From the NCBI GenBank assembly GCA_041483675.1, contig JBGPGE010000065.1:1-26323 (forward strand): 26,323 nt of DNA. The letters are read 5' to 3'. Of the stretch, positions 1 through 6,277 are shown piece after piece; positions within the stretch are counted from its first letter, which is position 1, and the number at the start of each line of letters is the position of its first letter. Under the pieces are notes generated by a model, which had not been told where the DNA came from, ran no database searches, and saw only the letters and a program-made list of their open reading frames with translations. This stretch comes from 2-12-FULL-60-19 sp041483675. GTDB taxonomy: Bacteria; Desulfobacterota; Binatia; UBA9968. The position numbers were made by a program, and so were the translations under genes.

Positions 1-1
1 A

Positions 2-1768
2 TCCGGCGGGCAATGGCTCCTGACTACCCAAGAGAAAAAGCGGATTCTGCTCAACAACATCTATGGCGTGGACATCGACAGCCAGGCGGTCGAAGTGACG
101 AAGCTGAGCCTCTTGCTCAAAGTTCTCGAAGACGAATCGGAAGAAACCATCGGCAAGAACCTCAAGCTGTTCCGCGAGCGCGCCCTCCCCGACCTCGGCA
201 ACAACATCAAATGCGGCAACTCCCTCATCGGCCCCGACTTCTACCAGAACCGGCAACTGACTCTTCTCGGCGACGAAGATCGCTACCGCATTAACGTCTT
301 CGACTGGGACTCCGAGTTTCCAGACATATTTCCCTCGCCCTCTGGGAGAGGGACCAAGGGTGGGGGTGAAGGCGGCTTCGACGCCGTGATCGGGAATCCG
401 CCGTACGTGCGAATCCAGGCCTTGCAGGAATGGGCGCCGATCGAGGTTGAACACTACAAGACCGCCTTTAAGTCAGCGAGCAAAGGAAACTACGACATCT
501 ACGTTGTCTTCGTCGAAAAAGGCCTGAGTCTGCTCAACAAGAATGGACGACTTGGCTTCATCCTGCCCCACAAGTTTTTCAACGCCCAATACGGCGAGCC
601 GCTGCGCGCGCTGATAGCCAAAGGCACGCATCTAGCCGAAGTGATCCACTTCGGCGACCAGCAAGTCTTTGCCGGCGCGACCACTTATACCTGCTTACTG
701 TTCCTGGATAAGGCAGGGAGTAACCAATGCCGCTGCGTTAAGGTGGCGGACTTAACCGCTTGGCGTGGTAATGGCGGAACGTCCGAGGGCTTTGTTCCCG
801 CTGCGCGCATAACGGCTGCGGAATGGAACTTCACCGTCGGCAAGGGCGCTGAGCTCTTCGAGAAGCTGAGCAAGATGCCAGTGAAGCTGGAAGACGTCAC
901 AGATCGTATCTTTCAGGGTATCAAGACTAGCGCCGATAAGATTTACATTGTTGAGGAAATCGAACGGAGGGCGAAGCGAGTTAAAGTCCACTCCCCTGAA
1001 AAGGAGACTGAATATTGGGTCGAGCCTGACTTATTACATCCCTTAATCAAGGGCGGTGACAGCAAGCGTTACTGCCTGTCACGTACGAACCGGTTGATCC
1101 TGTTCCCATATGCGCAAGGGGCAAACGGTTTAACGGATCTCATCCCTGAATCAACGTTCAAGAAAAATTACCCGCTGACATGGATCTACCTCATGGACAA
1201 CAAACATTACCTTGAAAACCGCGAGAACGGGAAGATGCGAGGAGATAGATGGTATGGGTACATATATCCAAAGGCATTGGACGTTATGCCACTCCGAAAG
1301 ATTTTCACGCCGGATATTGCCGCACGAGCGTCATTTTCCTTAGATGAAACTGGCGAAGTATTTTTTACCGGTGGGGTGGCTGGCGGCTACGGCATTCTTG
1401 TCAAGCCGGGATACCGACAAGAGTACATCTTGGGTCTGCTGAACAGCAAAGTTCTGGATTGGATGATTCGTCAGACTGCGGCACAAATGAGAGGCGGTTA
1501 CTACAGCTATGAATCTCGGTTTATTCGGAATCTTCCGATCCAGACCGCAAACCTCTCGGCACCAGCCGAGAAAGCACGCCACGATAAGATGGTCGGACTG
1601 GTCGAGCGGATATTGACCCTCCACAAGCAATTGGCTGCTGCAAAGAACCCGAACGATAAAACCAACCTTCAGCGCGAGATCGAGACGACCGACCGCCAGA
1701 TCGACCAGCTTGTCTATGAACTTTATGGGCTGACGGAGGGTGAGATTGAGATCGTGGAAAGTCATTAA
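2..1768 (+). CDS. Eco57I/TaqI-like DNA methyltransferase or type IIG restriction-modification protein, 3' part
   Basis: This is the C-terminal 588 codons of an adenine-specific DNA methyltransferase; the reading frame is open to the left edge, so the start lies outside the window. The first visible residues include RILLNNIYGVDIDSQAVEV, the SAM-binding region typical of Eco57I-type enzymes. The catalytic NPPY motif is encoded at 395-406. A long target-recognition region follows (about 850-1560), and the tail ends in a helical segment containing DRQIDQLVYELYGLTEGEIE. The family methylates adenine in a specific site and may carry a nuclease at the N-terminus (type IIG) or act in a BREX-like system; the visible part cannot decide this. 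A GC-rich stretch at 332-369, translating to PSGRGTKGGGEG, sits between the SAM motif and NPPY and looks like an in-frame REP-like insertion. The 3' end of this gene recurs twice downstream. Family assignment is firm and subtype is open. Confidence 0.9.
   Translation, partial: SGGQWLLTTQEKKRILLNNIYGVDIDSQAVEVTKLSLLLKVLEDESEETIGKNLKLFRERALPDLGNNIKCGNSLIGPDFYQNRQLTLLGDEDRYRINVFDWDSEFPDIFPSPSGRGTKGGGEGGFDAVIGNPPYVRIQALQEWAPIEVEHYKTAFKSASKGNYDIYVVFVEKGLSLLNKNGRLGFILPHKFFNAQYGEPLRALIAKGTHLAEVIHFGDQQVFAGATTYTCLLFLDKAGSNQCRCVKVADLTAWRGNGGTSEGFVPAARITAAEWNFTVGKGAELFEKLSKMPVKLEDVTDRIFQGIKTSADKIYIVEEIERRAKRVKVHSPEKETEYWVEPDLLHPLIKGGDSKRYCLSRTNRLILFPYAQGANGLTDLIPESTFKKNYPLTWIYLMDNKHYLENRENGKMRGDRWYGYIYPKALDVMPLRKIFTPDIAARASFSLDETGEVFFTGGVAGGYGILVKPGYRQEYILGLLNSKVLDWMIRQTAAQMRGGYYSYESRFIRNLPIQTANLSAPAEKARHDKMVGLVERILTLHKQLAAAKNPNDKTNLQREIETTDRQIDQLVYELYGLTEGEIEIVESH
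332..369. repeat. REP-like GC-rich element inserted in-frame in the methyltransferase
   Basis: The segment has a hairpin at 338-352 (CCCTC, 5-nt loop, GAGGG) flanked by CCCTCG on the left and GGGTGGGGGTG on the right. This is the layout of a common intergenic REP-like element. Here it lies within coding sequence and is translated as a Gly/Ser/Arg-rich loop without breaking the frame. Confidence 0.55.
1666..1759 (+). repeat. Methyltransferase tail repeat, copy 1 (within the gene)
   Basis: This is the coding sequence of the methyltransferase's last helical segment. It recurs in diverged form at 2448 and 4255. Over 23 aligned codons, hand alignment gives 59 of 69 identical bases to copy 2 and 57 of 69 to copy 3. 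Confidence 0.85.
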
Positions 1769-1785
1769 CCTCAAGGAATTCCCGA

Positions 1786-2439
1786 ATGGAAAACCGCCAA
1801 GCCAACAAGCAGCAGAGCGGCCCCAGCGACCAAAATGAAATATCCCGCCGAACGCGATTGCGGGAACGCCTTAGGAATATGACATTGTCCGAGGCGCTCA
1901 TGATTATTTTTACTGCCGTTATCGCCTGTTCCACCATCGTCTATACGCTCTACGCGAAGCGACAATGGCAGGTAATGGGAGAGCAACTAAAAGCAGCTAA
2001 CAAGTCCGCCGAAATTGCTAGCGAAACGCTCGTAGCTTCCGAGCGGGCTTGGGTACTGTTCGATTCGGTCGATTTGAAAAAGACCCTTCGCTCGCCGGAC
2101 GGCAAGCGTGCTGCCTATCAGGTAATCTTCCGCAACTTTGGTAAAGGCCCAGCGACTGACGTTAGTATCTGCGCGGAGGCGACCGATACGGTACCAAATT
2201 GGGTATCTTACAACTGCGAGATCCACACGGAAATTGTTGCGGTACCTAGTGGCGAAGTCCCAATAGTCGTTACCGGCCCCGCATTCCCTGACGTCGTTAA
2301 GCAGATGTATATTTGGGGAGCGGTGAAATATTTGGATCAATTTCAAATAGCCCGATACACCGAATTCTGTTCTACGCCCCATATGACGCTTAATAACACG
2401 GTCGCTGTTGGTCCATGTGACCATACAAGGGCAAAATAG
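1786..2439 (+). CDS. Small membrane-anchored hypothetical protein
   Basis: The product is 217 aa and is not assigned to a named family. A basic, polar N-terminus (about 1-27) precedes one clear transmembrane helix, roughly residues 29-50 (SEALMIIFTAVIACSTIVYTLY). After it comes a short helical stretch with an ERAWV motif around residue 87, then a beta-rich soluble domain (about 90-215). The predicted topology is a single N-terminal anchor with a larger soluble domain. Similar single-helix proteins with an ERAWV-type segment are common unannotated accessory proteins in Proteobacteria. The gene starts 17 nt after the methyltransferase stop and is followed 8 nt after its own stop by a second copy of the methyltransferase tail. 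It therefore sits as cargo between two direct repeats. A role with the neighbouring restriction or defence genes is inference from position only. Confidence 0.7.
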   Translation: MENRQANKQQSGPSDQNEISRRTRLRERLRNMTLSEALMIIFTAVIACSTIVYTLYAKRQWQVMGEQLKAANKSAEIASETLVASERAWVLFDSVDLKKTLRSPDGKRAAYQVIFRNFGKGPATDVSICAEATDTVPNWVSYNCEIHTEIVAVPSGEVPIVVTGPAFPDVVKQMYIWGAVKYLDQFQIARYTEFCSTPHMTLNNTVAVGPCDHTRAK

Positions 2440-2447
2440 GAACCGCG

Positions 2448-2601
2448 CCTTCAGCGCGAGATCGAAGCCACCGACCGCCAGATCGACCAACTCGTCTACG
2501 AACTCTATGGATTGTCGGCAGAAGACGTTAAGATTGCGGAGGCGGTGAGTCCTGGCCTCTGTTATGGGTTAAGTGTCCACAGGTACGAACGACCGAGATA
2601 A
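2448..2601 (+). pseudogene. Orphan methyltransferase C-terminal tail, copy 2
   Basis: This fragment encodes LQREIEATDRQIDQLVYELY, matching the end of the methyltransferase at 1666-1768, then GLSAEDVKIAEAV and an unrelated run to a TAA at 2599-2601. No methyltransferase body precedes it; the membrane-protein gene ends at 2439. Seven of the nine codons that differ from copy 1 are synonymous, so this copy diverged while still under protein-level selection. It probably came from a different methyltransferase allele rather than a fresh local duplication. It fills most of the gap before the next gene. Confidence 0.75.
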
Positions 2602-2607
2602 ATCCAA

Positions 2608-4116
2608 GTGTCAGCCAGCAAGAAAGAGCGAAAGTTCATGGAAACGGCCATAGAGCAAATGCGCCTGTCGCGCTCGGAGCACACACATAAGCACGATCCG
2701 CTGGTTGGAGCACTTCTCGTGAGCAAAGATGGGCGCGAGTTGGGCAAAACCTACCGGGGCAGTTTGCGTGTGGGCAACCATGCCGAATACATTTTGATTG
2801 AAAGACTGCTGAAGGACAAGAATTTGGAGGGAGCGGCGTTGTATGTCACACTGGAGCCCTGCACTGTCCGTGAGCCGCCCAAACAACCATGCGCCAAGTA
2901 TGCCCATTCTGCCCGTATTAGAAAAGTATGGATTGGGATGCTCGATCCGAATCCGGATATCCAAGGAGACGGAATCAAATACCTGCAAAGCCAGGGCATC
3001 GAAGTCGATTTCTTTGACAACGATTTGATCCAGCAAATCCGCCAAGAGAACAAAAACTTTATTGAACAGTACGAGCAATCGGAAGAGATTTCAACGGACG
3101 TTGTGGAGATGCGCGAAAGTTCGTCAGAAATCGAAAAACAGCCAGTTTTGTCGGCTCGACTGCAAGATTTTTCGCCGGAAATCATAGGCCAGTATCTCGC
3201 CGCACGTAGGCAAACATTCAAGGTCCCCTCCAACGAGTTGTGGGACTTCTTCCACAGAAACGGCTTTGTCGTTCCTGGCGAAAAAGGCGCTCGTGTTCCC
3301 ACCGTCGCCGGAATCCTCCTCTTTGGCCAGACTCCAGAGGACTTTCTGCCACAGAGCAAGGTCAAGATTGAAGCCCATCGTGTTAGTGCTCGATCTGCAA
3401 GCATGGATACGAATGTGGACGTGCGGGATCTTGGTGGGGCGCTTCCTTTGCTGCCTTTCAAGATTCAAGAGTTCCTGAGTGCCCACATGAGAACCTACGT
3501 TGAAATCCGAGGATTCGAGAGAGTTGAAGTTCCCGAGTACCCATGGGAAGCACTGCGTGAAGCAATCGTGAATAGCATCGCCCACAGGGATTACCGTGAG
3601 GGAGCGCATGTCATAGTTCAAAGTTTCAGCGACTGCATTGTTATCAAAAGTCCGGGCTCTCCACTCCGCCCGGTCTCCTTGGCCAAGATTCGAGCCTACA
3701 ATGCTCCGCCTTACAGCCGTAATCCGCGAATCGCCGACACCTTCTGGCACATGAAACTGATGGAGGAAAGAGGCTGGGGTTTGCCCCGGATGCGAGATAT
3801 CCTCGCGGCCCACGGTTATCCAGCCCCGCAGTTCCACTACGAAGGGGGATATTTCCTAGTCACAATCCGCGGCAAGGAGGTCGGACCCACAGGCATCCAG
3901 ATCGCCCCCGATTTGTTGGGGCGGTTGGAAGATCGGCAGAAGAGGATGATCGATTTCGTCCGTGAACACGGGAAGATCACGCGCACTGAGTGCGTTAAGC
4001 GGTTCAAAGTAAGCCCCAAGACAGCAACGCGTGATCTGAATAAGTTGGTTGAAGTTGGAGTCCTGGAGAAGCGCGAAAAAGGTCCAGCAACACACTATGT
4101 TATCGTAGGTACATAG
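2608..4116 (+). CDS. RibD-like deaminase / HATPase_c_4 (COG2865-type) / winged-helix fusion protein
   Basis: The product is 502 aa with three parts. Residues 1-155 form a zinc-dependent nucleoside/nucleotide deaminase fold: HAE (H58, E60) and PCx9C (C85, C95), then DPNPDIQGDGI and GIEV near 113-133, most like the deaminase half of RibD. Residues 185-420 match the region of COG2865 proteins after their AlbA/Schlafen domain, with PTVAGILLFG (231-240), the ATP-binding N box AIVNSIAHRDY (319-329) and EERGWGLPRM (386-395). Residues 442-500 look like a winged helix. Usual COG2865 proteins carry an AlbA_2 domain at the N-terminus; here a deaminase takes that place. The chosen start is GTG at 2608, because the first deaminase helix begins immediately; ATG 2638 would cut it. 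Substrate is unknown. Its place beside a restriction-modification gene suggests a defence or nucleotide-signalling role, which is inference. Confidence 0.85.
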   Translation: MSASKKERKFMETAIEQMRLSRSEHTHKHDPLVGALLVSKDGRELGKTYRGSLRVGNHAEYILIERLLKDKNLEGAALYVTLEPCTVREPPKQPCAKYAHSARIRKVWIGMLDPNPDIQGDGIKYLQSQGIEVDFFDNDLIQQIRQENKNFIEQYEQSEEISTDVVEMRESSSEIEKQPVLSARLQDFSPEIIGQYLAARRQTFKVPSNELWDFFHRNGFVVPGEKGARVPTVAGILLFGQTPEDFLPQSKVKIEAHRVSARSASMDTNVDVRDLGGALPLLPFKIQEFLSAHMRTYVEIRGFERVEVPEYPWEALREAIVNSIAHRDYREGAHVIVQSFSDCIVIKSPGSPLRPVSLAKIRAYNAPPYSRNPRIADTFWHMKLMEERGWGLPRMRDILAAHGYPAPQFHYEGGYFLVTIRGKEVGPTGIQIAPDLLGRLEDRQKRMIDFVREHGKITRTECVKRFKVSPKTATRDLNKLVEVGVLEKREKGPATHYVIVGT

Positions 4117-4123
4117 CGGCTTC

Positions 4124-4200
4124 AGATCGGGCCAAAATCGACCCATGATTCGCCCGGAATCGGGTCATGATCGAGTCAGAATCGGGTCACAATCTGGCCG
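4124..4200. repeat. Seven degenerate 11-bp tandem units
   Basis: Starting 7 bp after the fusion gene's stop, seven adjoining 11-mers share the pattern nnATCGGGtCA. The units begin at 4124, 4135, 4146, 4157, 4168, 4179 and 4190. Units four and six are identical (GAATCGGGTCA). ATC (ATT in unit three) falls at the same place in every unit, so the motif recurs about once per helical turn. No coding frame or hairpin explains it. It could be an array of protein-binding sites or the trace of slippage. Confidence 0.6.
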
Positions 4201-4254
4201 TAGACGAAGGGTCGCGGGGAGCGAGGGTCTGATCTTTACCTGCGCAAGACTCGC

Positions 4255-4371
4255 TTTCACCGCGACATCTAAACCACCGACCGCCAGATCGCCCAGCTCG
4301 TCTACGAACTTTATGAACTGACTAAGCAAGAGATCAATATTCTGCAGGCGCAAGGCGGAACTAGTTCATAG
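4255..4371 (+). pseudogene. Orphan methyltransferase C-terminal tail, copy 3 (contains a stop)
   Basis: This fragment encodes TTDRQIAQLVYELYELTKQEI followed by a short unrelated end at TAG 4369-4371, matching the tail of the methyltransferase. A TAA lies in-frame at 4270-4272, so it is not translatable from the left. It is a relic of a further methyltransferase end. With the 11-bp array it accounts for most of 4117-4427; the rest of that stretch shows nothing recognisable. Confidence 0.7.
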
Positions 4372-4427
4372 GCAAGAAGATGGCGATCTTTTCACGAAGA
4401 ACACTCCAACATTTGATTGACGAAACG

Positions 4428-4631
4428 TCAGTTTTCTTTCAAAAAAACAAACAAGAAAGCATGTTGACGGTTTGAATAGTATGAGCAAAGCCCCCGATAT
4501 GTAGTGATGAAAGCGATCACGACATCGCTTCCGGGACGATCCGAGCGCGACACCACCAATACCGGCCGTACCTTCTGGCCGGACAGGTCCGTAAACGGAA
4601 AAGGGGTCAACACGAGCGTACCGCGTTTCAC
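4428..4631 (-). pseudogene. MazF/PemK-family toxin, truncated
   Basis: The first 45 or so residues (MKRGTLVLTPFPFTDLSGQK, VRPVLVVS, then DVVIAFITT) match the start of MazF/PemK endoribonuclease toxins, which are normally about 105-120 aa. After FITT the frame runs into about 22 unrelated residues in AT-richer DNA and stops at 67 aa. The C-terminal half of the fold is missing, so the toxin is probably inactive. Its GTG start overlaps the antitoxin stop by 4 nt (GTGA), the usual coupling for such pairs. The breakpoint lies near 4500, and no insertion sequence is recognisable there. Confidence 0.75.
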
Positions 4632-4861
4632 CGGTAACGCACTTTCAAATCATGAACCGTGTAAAAATCTTCTTCATCGGCAAGCCAGCCAAACGCACCG
4701 CCGTGTTCCGCAAGCCGCATGATACCCAGAGTCGGCACGTCATCTTCGTGTAACTGCAACTCAATGCCTTCACTCGCGCGAGCCAGTTCCACAAGCCGCT
4801 CAAACTCAGTCCGGGGGATAACCGCTTTGTCACCGACAAACTGGGCGTGGACTGTTGTCAT
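4628..4861 (-). CDS. Antitoxin of a MazF/PemK-type pair
   Basis: The product is 77 aa. The N-terminus (MTTVHAQFVGDKAVIPRTEFERLVELAR) reads as a short beta DNA-binding/dimerisation part with a helix, and the acidic C-terminal region (about 35-70) is of the kind that wraps a toxin. A strong ribosome binding site (GGGAGGTG, 4872-4879 on the plus strand) precedes the ATG at 4861. It is the first gene of a two-gene unit with the MazF-like toxin, overlapping it by 4 nt. Its partner is truncated, so the antitoxin may persist alone or may act on related toxins elsewhere. The exact antitoxin family was not recognised; the call rests on size, charge layout and coupling to the toxin. Confidence 0.7.
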   Translation of the reverse strand: MTTVHAQFVGDKAVIPRTEFERLVELARASEGIELQLHEDDVPTLGIMRLAEHGGAFGWLADEEDFYTVHDLKVRYR

Positions 4862-4883
4862 GTGTCTTCACCTCCCTAACCTA

Positions 4884-4912
4884 CTGATAGAGGGGAACCG
4901 TAAGAGTTACAA
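4884..4912 (-). promoter_or_regulatory. Possible sigma-70 promoter of the MazF-type operon
   Basis: Reading leftwards, TTGTAA (4907-4912) and TATCAG (4884-4889) are 17 bp apart, each matching four of six consensus bases. They lie 22 bp or more upstream of the antitoxin ATG. This is a weak-to-moderate match only. Confidence 0.3.
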
Positions 4913-5251
4913 GGCAAATCCCCCGCCGCGTGTAATTCCCCCTTTAACCCTGAATTTTTCACAGCTTCAAGATAAAGGAGGGGGGGCCGACTCTGCTACG
5001 TGCCCTCACGTCTGTGGGGTCTGGCCTGAGTATTGACTTTCTACTTGCTTTGCTGGAGAAAACCACGGAATTTCCAGGGACAGTATAGTTCATTTCCGGT
5101 TCTTACCGTTTGGCCAACCGCGCTTTCTTAGGACAGAAAACAATTGGACAGGCAGGGTTTCCCTAAATTATGGCCAAACGCGCAGCTCAGCCGGCGAGCC
5201 AACCTGAGGCCGACAATGAGAGAGGAGGATCAGATATTTACCGGTACAGTT
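4913..5251. other. Intergenic stretch without a recognisable gene
   Basis: No plausible coding region was found here. A CCTTTA (4941-4946) / TAAAGG (4973-4978) inverted pair inside C-rich and G-rich flanks resembles a REP-type element. The stretch around 5067-5090 (GGAATTTCCAGGGACAGTAT) resembles sequence found beside IS200-like/REP-associated transposase genes, but no transposase is left. GTTTGGCCA near 5109 and its complement TGGCCAAAC near 5170 form a wide inverted pair of uncertain meaning. Confidence 0.4.
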
Positions 5252-5497
5252 TTACAAAGACACGGCAGGAACCGTTACAATCCGCTCGGGCTTGCGATGA
5301 AGGTCGAAGATGTCATGGTAGATCGTGTCCATCTGCTTGAGAACGTCGGGCTTGAAGTATTTCTCCCCGCATTGGCGGCAAACCCCCGCCGAAACGTTGT
5401 TGACCACGATTAAGTGTTTGTCGCGCCGATAATCGTACTCGATCTTTTTCTCGATTACCTCTCCGCCACAATAAGTACAATCTGCATAATGGTTCAT
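5252..5497 (-). CDS. YgiT-type zinc finger protein (antitoxin-like)
   Basis: The product is 81 aa. Two CxxC pairs, C7/C10 and C40/C43 (CRQCGEKYF), form the zinc site of the YgiT/MqsA N-terminal domain, and the following helix runs to about residue 70. The full MqsA antitoxin also has a helix-turn-helix; this protein is the short zinc-finger-only kind, usually found next to a DUF4258-type toxin gene. No such toxin gene is present on either side. It lies 41 nt after the PIN-domain gene on the same strand, so it may be co-transcribed with the VapBC pair. A purine-rich ribosome binding site (AAGAGGAACGAG) precedes the ATG. The family is firm; a toxin-antitoxin role for this copy is inferred. Confidence 0.85.
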   Translation of the reverse strand: MNHYADCTYCGGEVIEKKIEYDYRRDKHLIVVNNVSAGVCRQCGEKYFKPDVLKQMDTIYHDIFDLHRKPERIVTVPAVSL

Positions 5498-5538
5498 GGT
5501 CTCGTTCCTCTTAAAATGCGCCGCAGGCTCTTATCTTT

Positions 5539-5970
5539 TTATGCCACAAGGACGCGCAAGGAAAAATCTTTGTGGCGGCGAATGAGCCGAAAGTCGTCCT
5601 GATTGTAGGTTAAAAGAGTTGCCCCGATTCTGCGCGCGCACAGGGCGATGAGAATATCGTTCAGCAGAGCGGGCAGCTTGGATCGCCAACCACGATCTTT
5701 TTCCTCGATGGCGTCCACGACCGCCGAGGCCTCCACCCAGTCTTCAAAAGTCGGCGTTACAACCCGTCCGGTGCGTTCCATGGGACGGATAAACTCCCCG
5801 ACCAAGCTCCGGGTGGGCCTATTTTGCGCGTTTACGTAAAGCTCGTAGGCGACGACGGAACAGAGAAAGGTTGCGGGCAGGAGAGGAAAAAAAGTCCGCC
5901 GAAATTGGGTCTTCTTTTCCTCGGATCGAACGGCCTCCAGATAGACGTTGGTATCCAGGAGGTACTTCAC
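5539..5970 (-). CDS. vapC: VapC-like PIN-domain toxin (ribonuclease)
   Basis: The product is 143 aa, normal for VapC. The PIN acidic residues are visible: D6 in KYLLDTNVYL, E43 in VVAYEL, D105 in LLNDILIALCAR and D125/D126 in TYNQDDF. These bind magnesium or manganese at the RNase active site; VapC toxins usually cut tRNA or rRNA. The GTG start overlaps the upstream antitoxin stop by 4 nt (GTGA), showing translational coupling. No truncation is evident, so the toxin looks intact, unlike the MazF remnant nearby. Target RNA cannot be read from the sequence. The pair belongs to a run of toxin-antitoxin genes (4428-6161) next to the restriction-modification island. Confidence 0.88.
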   Translation of the reverse strand: MKYLLDTNVYLEAVRSEEKKTQFRRTFFPLLPATFLCSVVAYELYVNAQNRPTRSLVGEFIRPMERTGRVVTPTFEDWVEASAVVDAIEEKDRGWRSKLPALLNDILIALCARRIGATLLTYNQDDFRLIRRHKDFSLRVLVA

Positions 5971-6161
5971 CGATATATCGTCCGGAAGCTGCCTCCTCGG
6001 AGCAGCCTGTCCAAAGACTCCTCGATTTCCCGGTCCTCGACGGTTTTTTGCATCGCTTTCTGGATAGCCTCGGTATCCGTCTTCACGTTAAACAGCCGAC
6101 GGACTTTGTGAATCATCTCTTCATCGAGGTTATATGTTTTCTTTTTGACCGTCGCTTTCAT
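5967..6161 (-). CDS. vapB: VapB-like antitoxin
   Basis: The product is 64 aa. MKATVKKKTYNLDEEMIHKV followed by RRLFNVKTDTEAIQKAMQ has the beta strand plus two helices of a ribbon-helix-helix DNA-binding domain (about 8-45). The remaining C-terminus is the expected toxin-binding segment. It is encoded just ahead of the PIN toxin with a 4-nt overlap. A strong GGAGGTG ribosome binding site and a good promoter lie upstream. Antitoxins of this type neutralise their toxin and repress their own promoter as a complex. Confidence 0.85.
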   Translation of the reverse strand: MKATVKKKTYNLDEEMIHKVRRLFNVKTDTEAIQKAMQKTVEDREIEESLDRLLRGGSFRTIYR

Positions 6162-6188
6162 ATCGTCCCACCTCCGTACCGTACAGAC

Positions 6189-6217
6189 AAAGTACCAGCC
6201 TCATCCATACCTGTCAA
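6189..6217 (-). promoter_or_regulatory. Sigma-70-type promoter of the vapBC pair
   Basis: Reading leftwards, a perfect TTGACA (6212-6217) is 17 bp from TACTTT (6189-6194). Transcription would start near 6182, giving a leader of about 20 nt that includes the GGAGGTG site. GTAC appears three times between 6177 and 6195, so an antitoxin operator overlapping the -10 box is plausible. Confidence 0.55.
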
Positions 6218-6277
6218 TCACCGGCTCTGTCTCAACCGGATAGGCAGCGATCGGCCTCGGTACGATTTGCCCCGATC

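Noticed and set aside
68..1768. Complete methyltransferase starting at ATG 68
   Set aside because: The same frame continues to the left edge with conserved family residues, so ATG 68 is internal and the gene is cut by the window.
1340..4353. Minus-strand frames at 1340-1774, 1987-2490 and 4165-4353 sharing a LAVGGLDLALKA-like segment
   Set aside because: They are antisense shadows of the three methyltransferase tail copies; their similarity comes from the repeated plus-strand coding sequence.
1666..4371. Diversity-generating retroelement or integron attC sites as an explanation of the tail repeats
   Set aside because: There is no reverse transcriptase or integrase in view. Differences between copies are mainly third-position changes rather than adenine-directed, and the copies are coding tails rather than attC-like palindromes.
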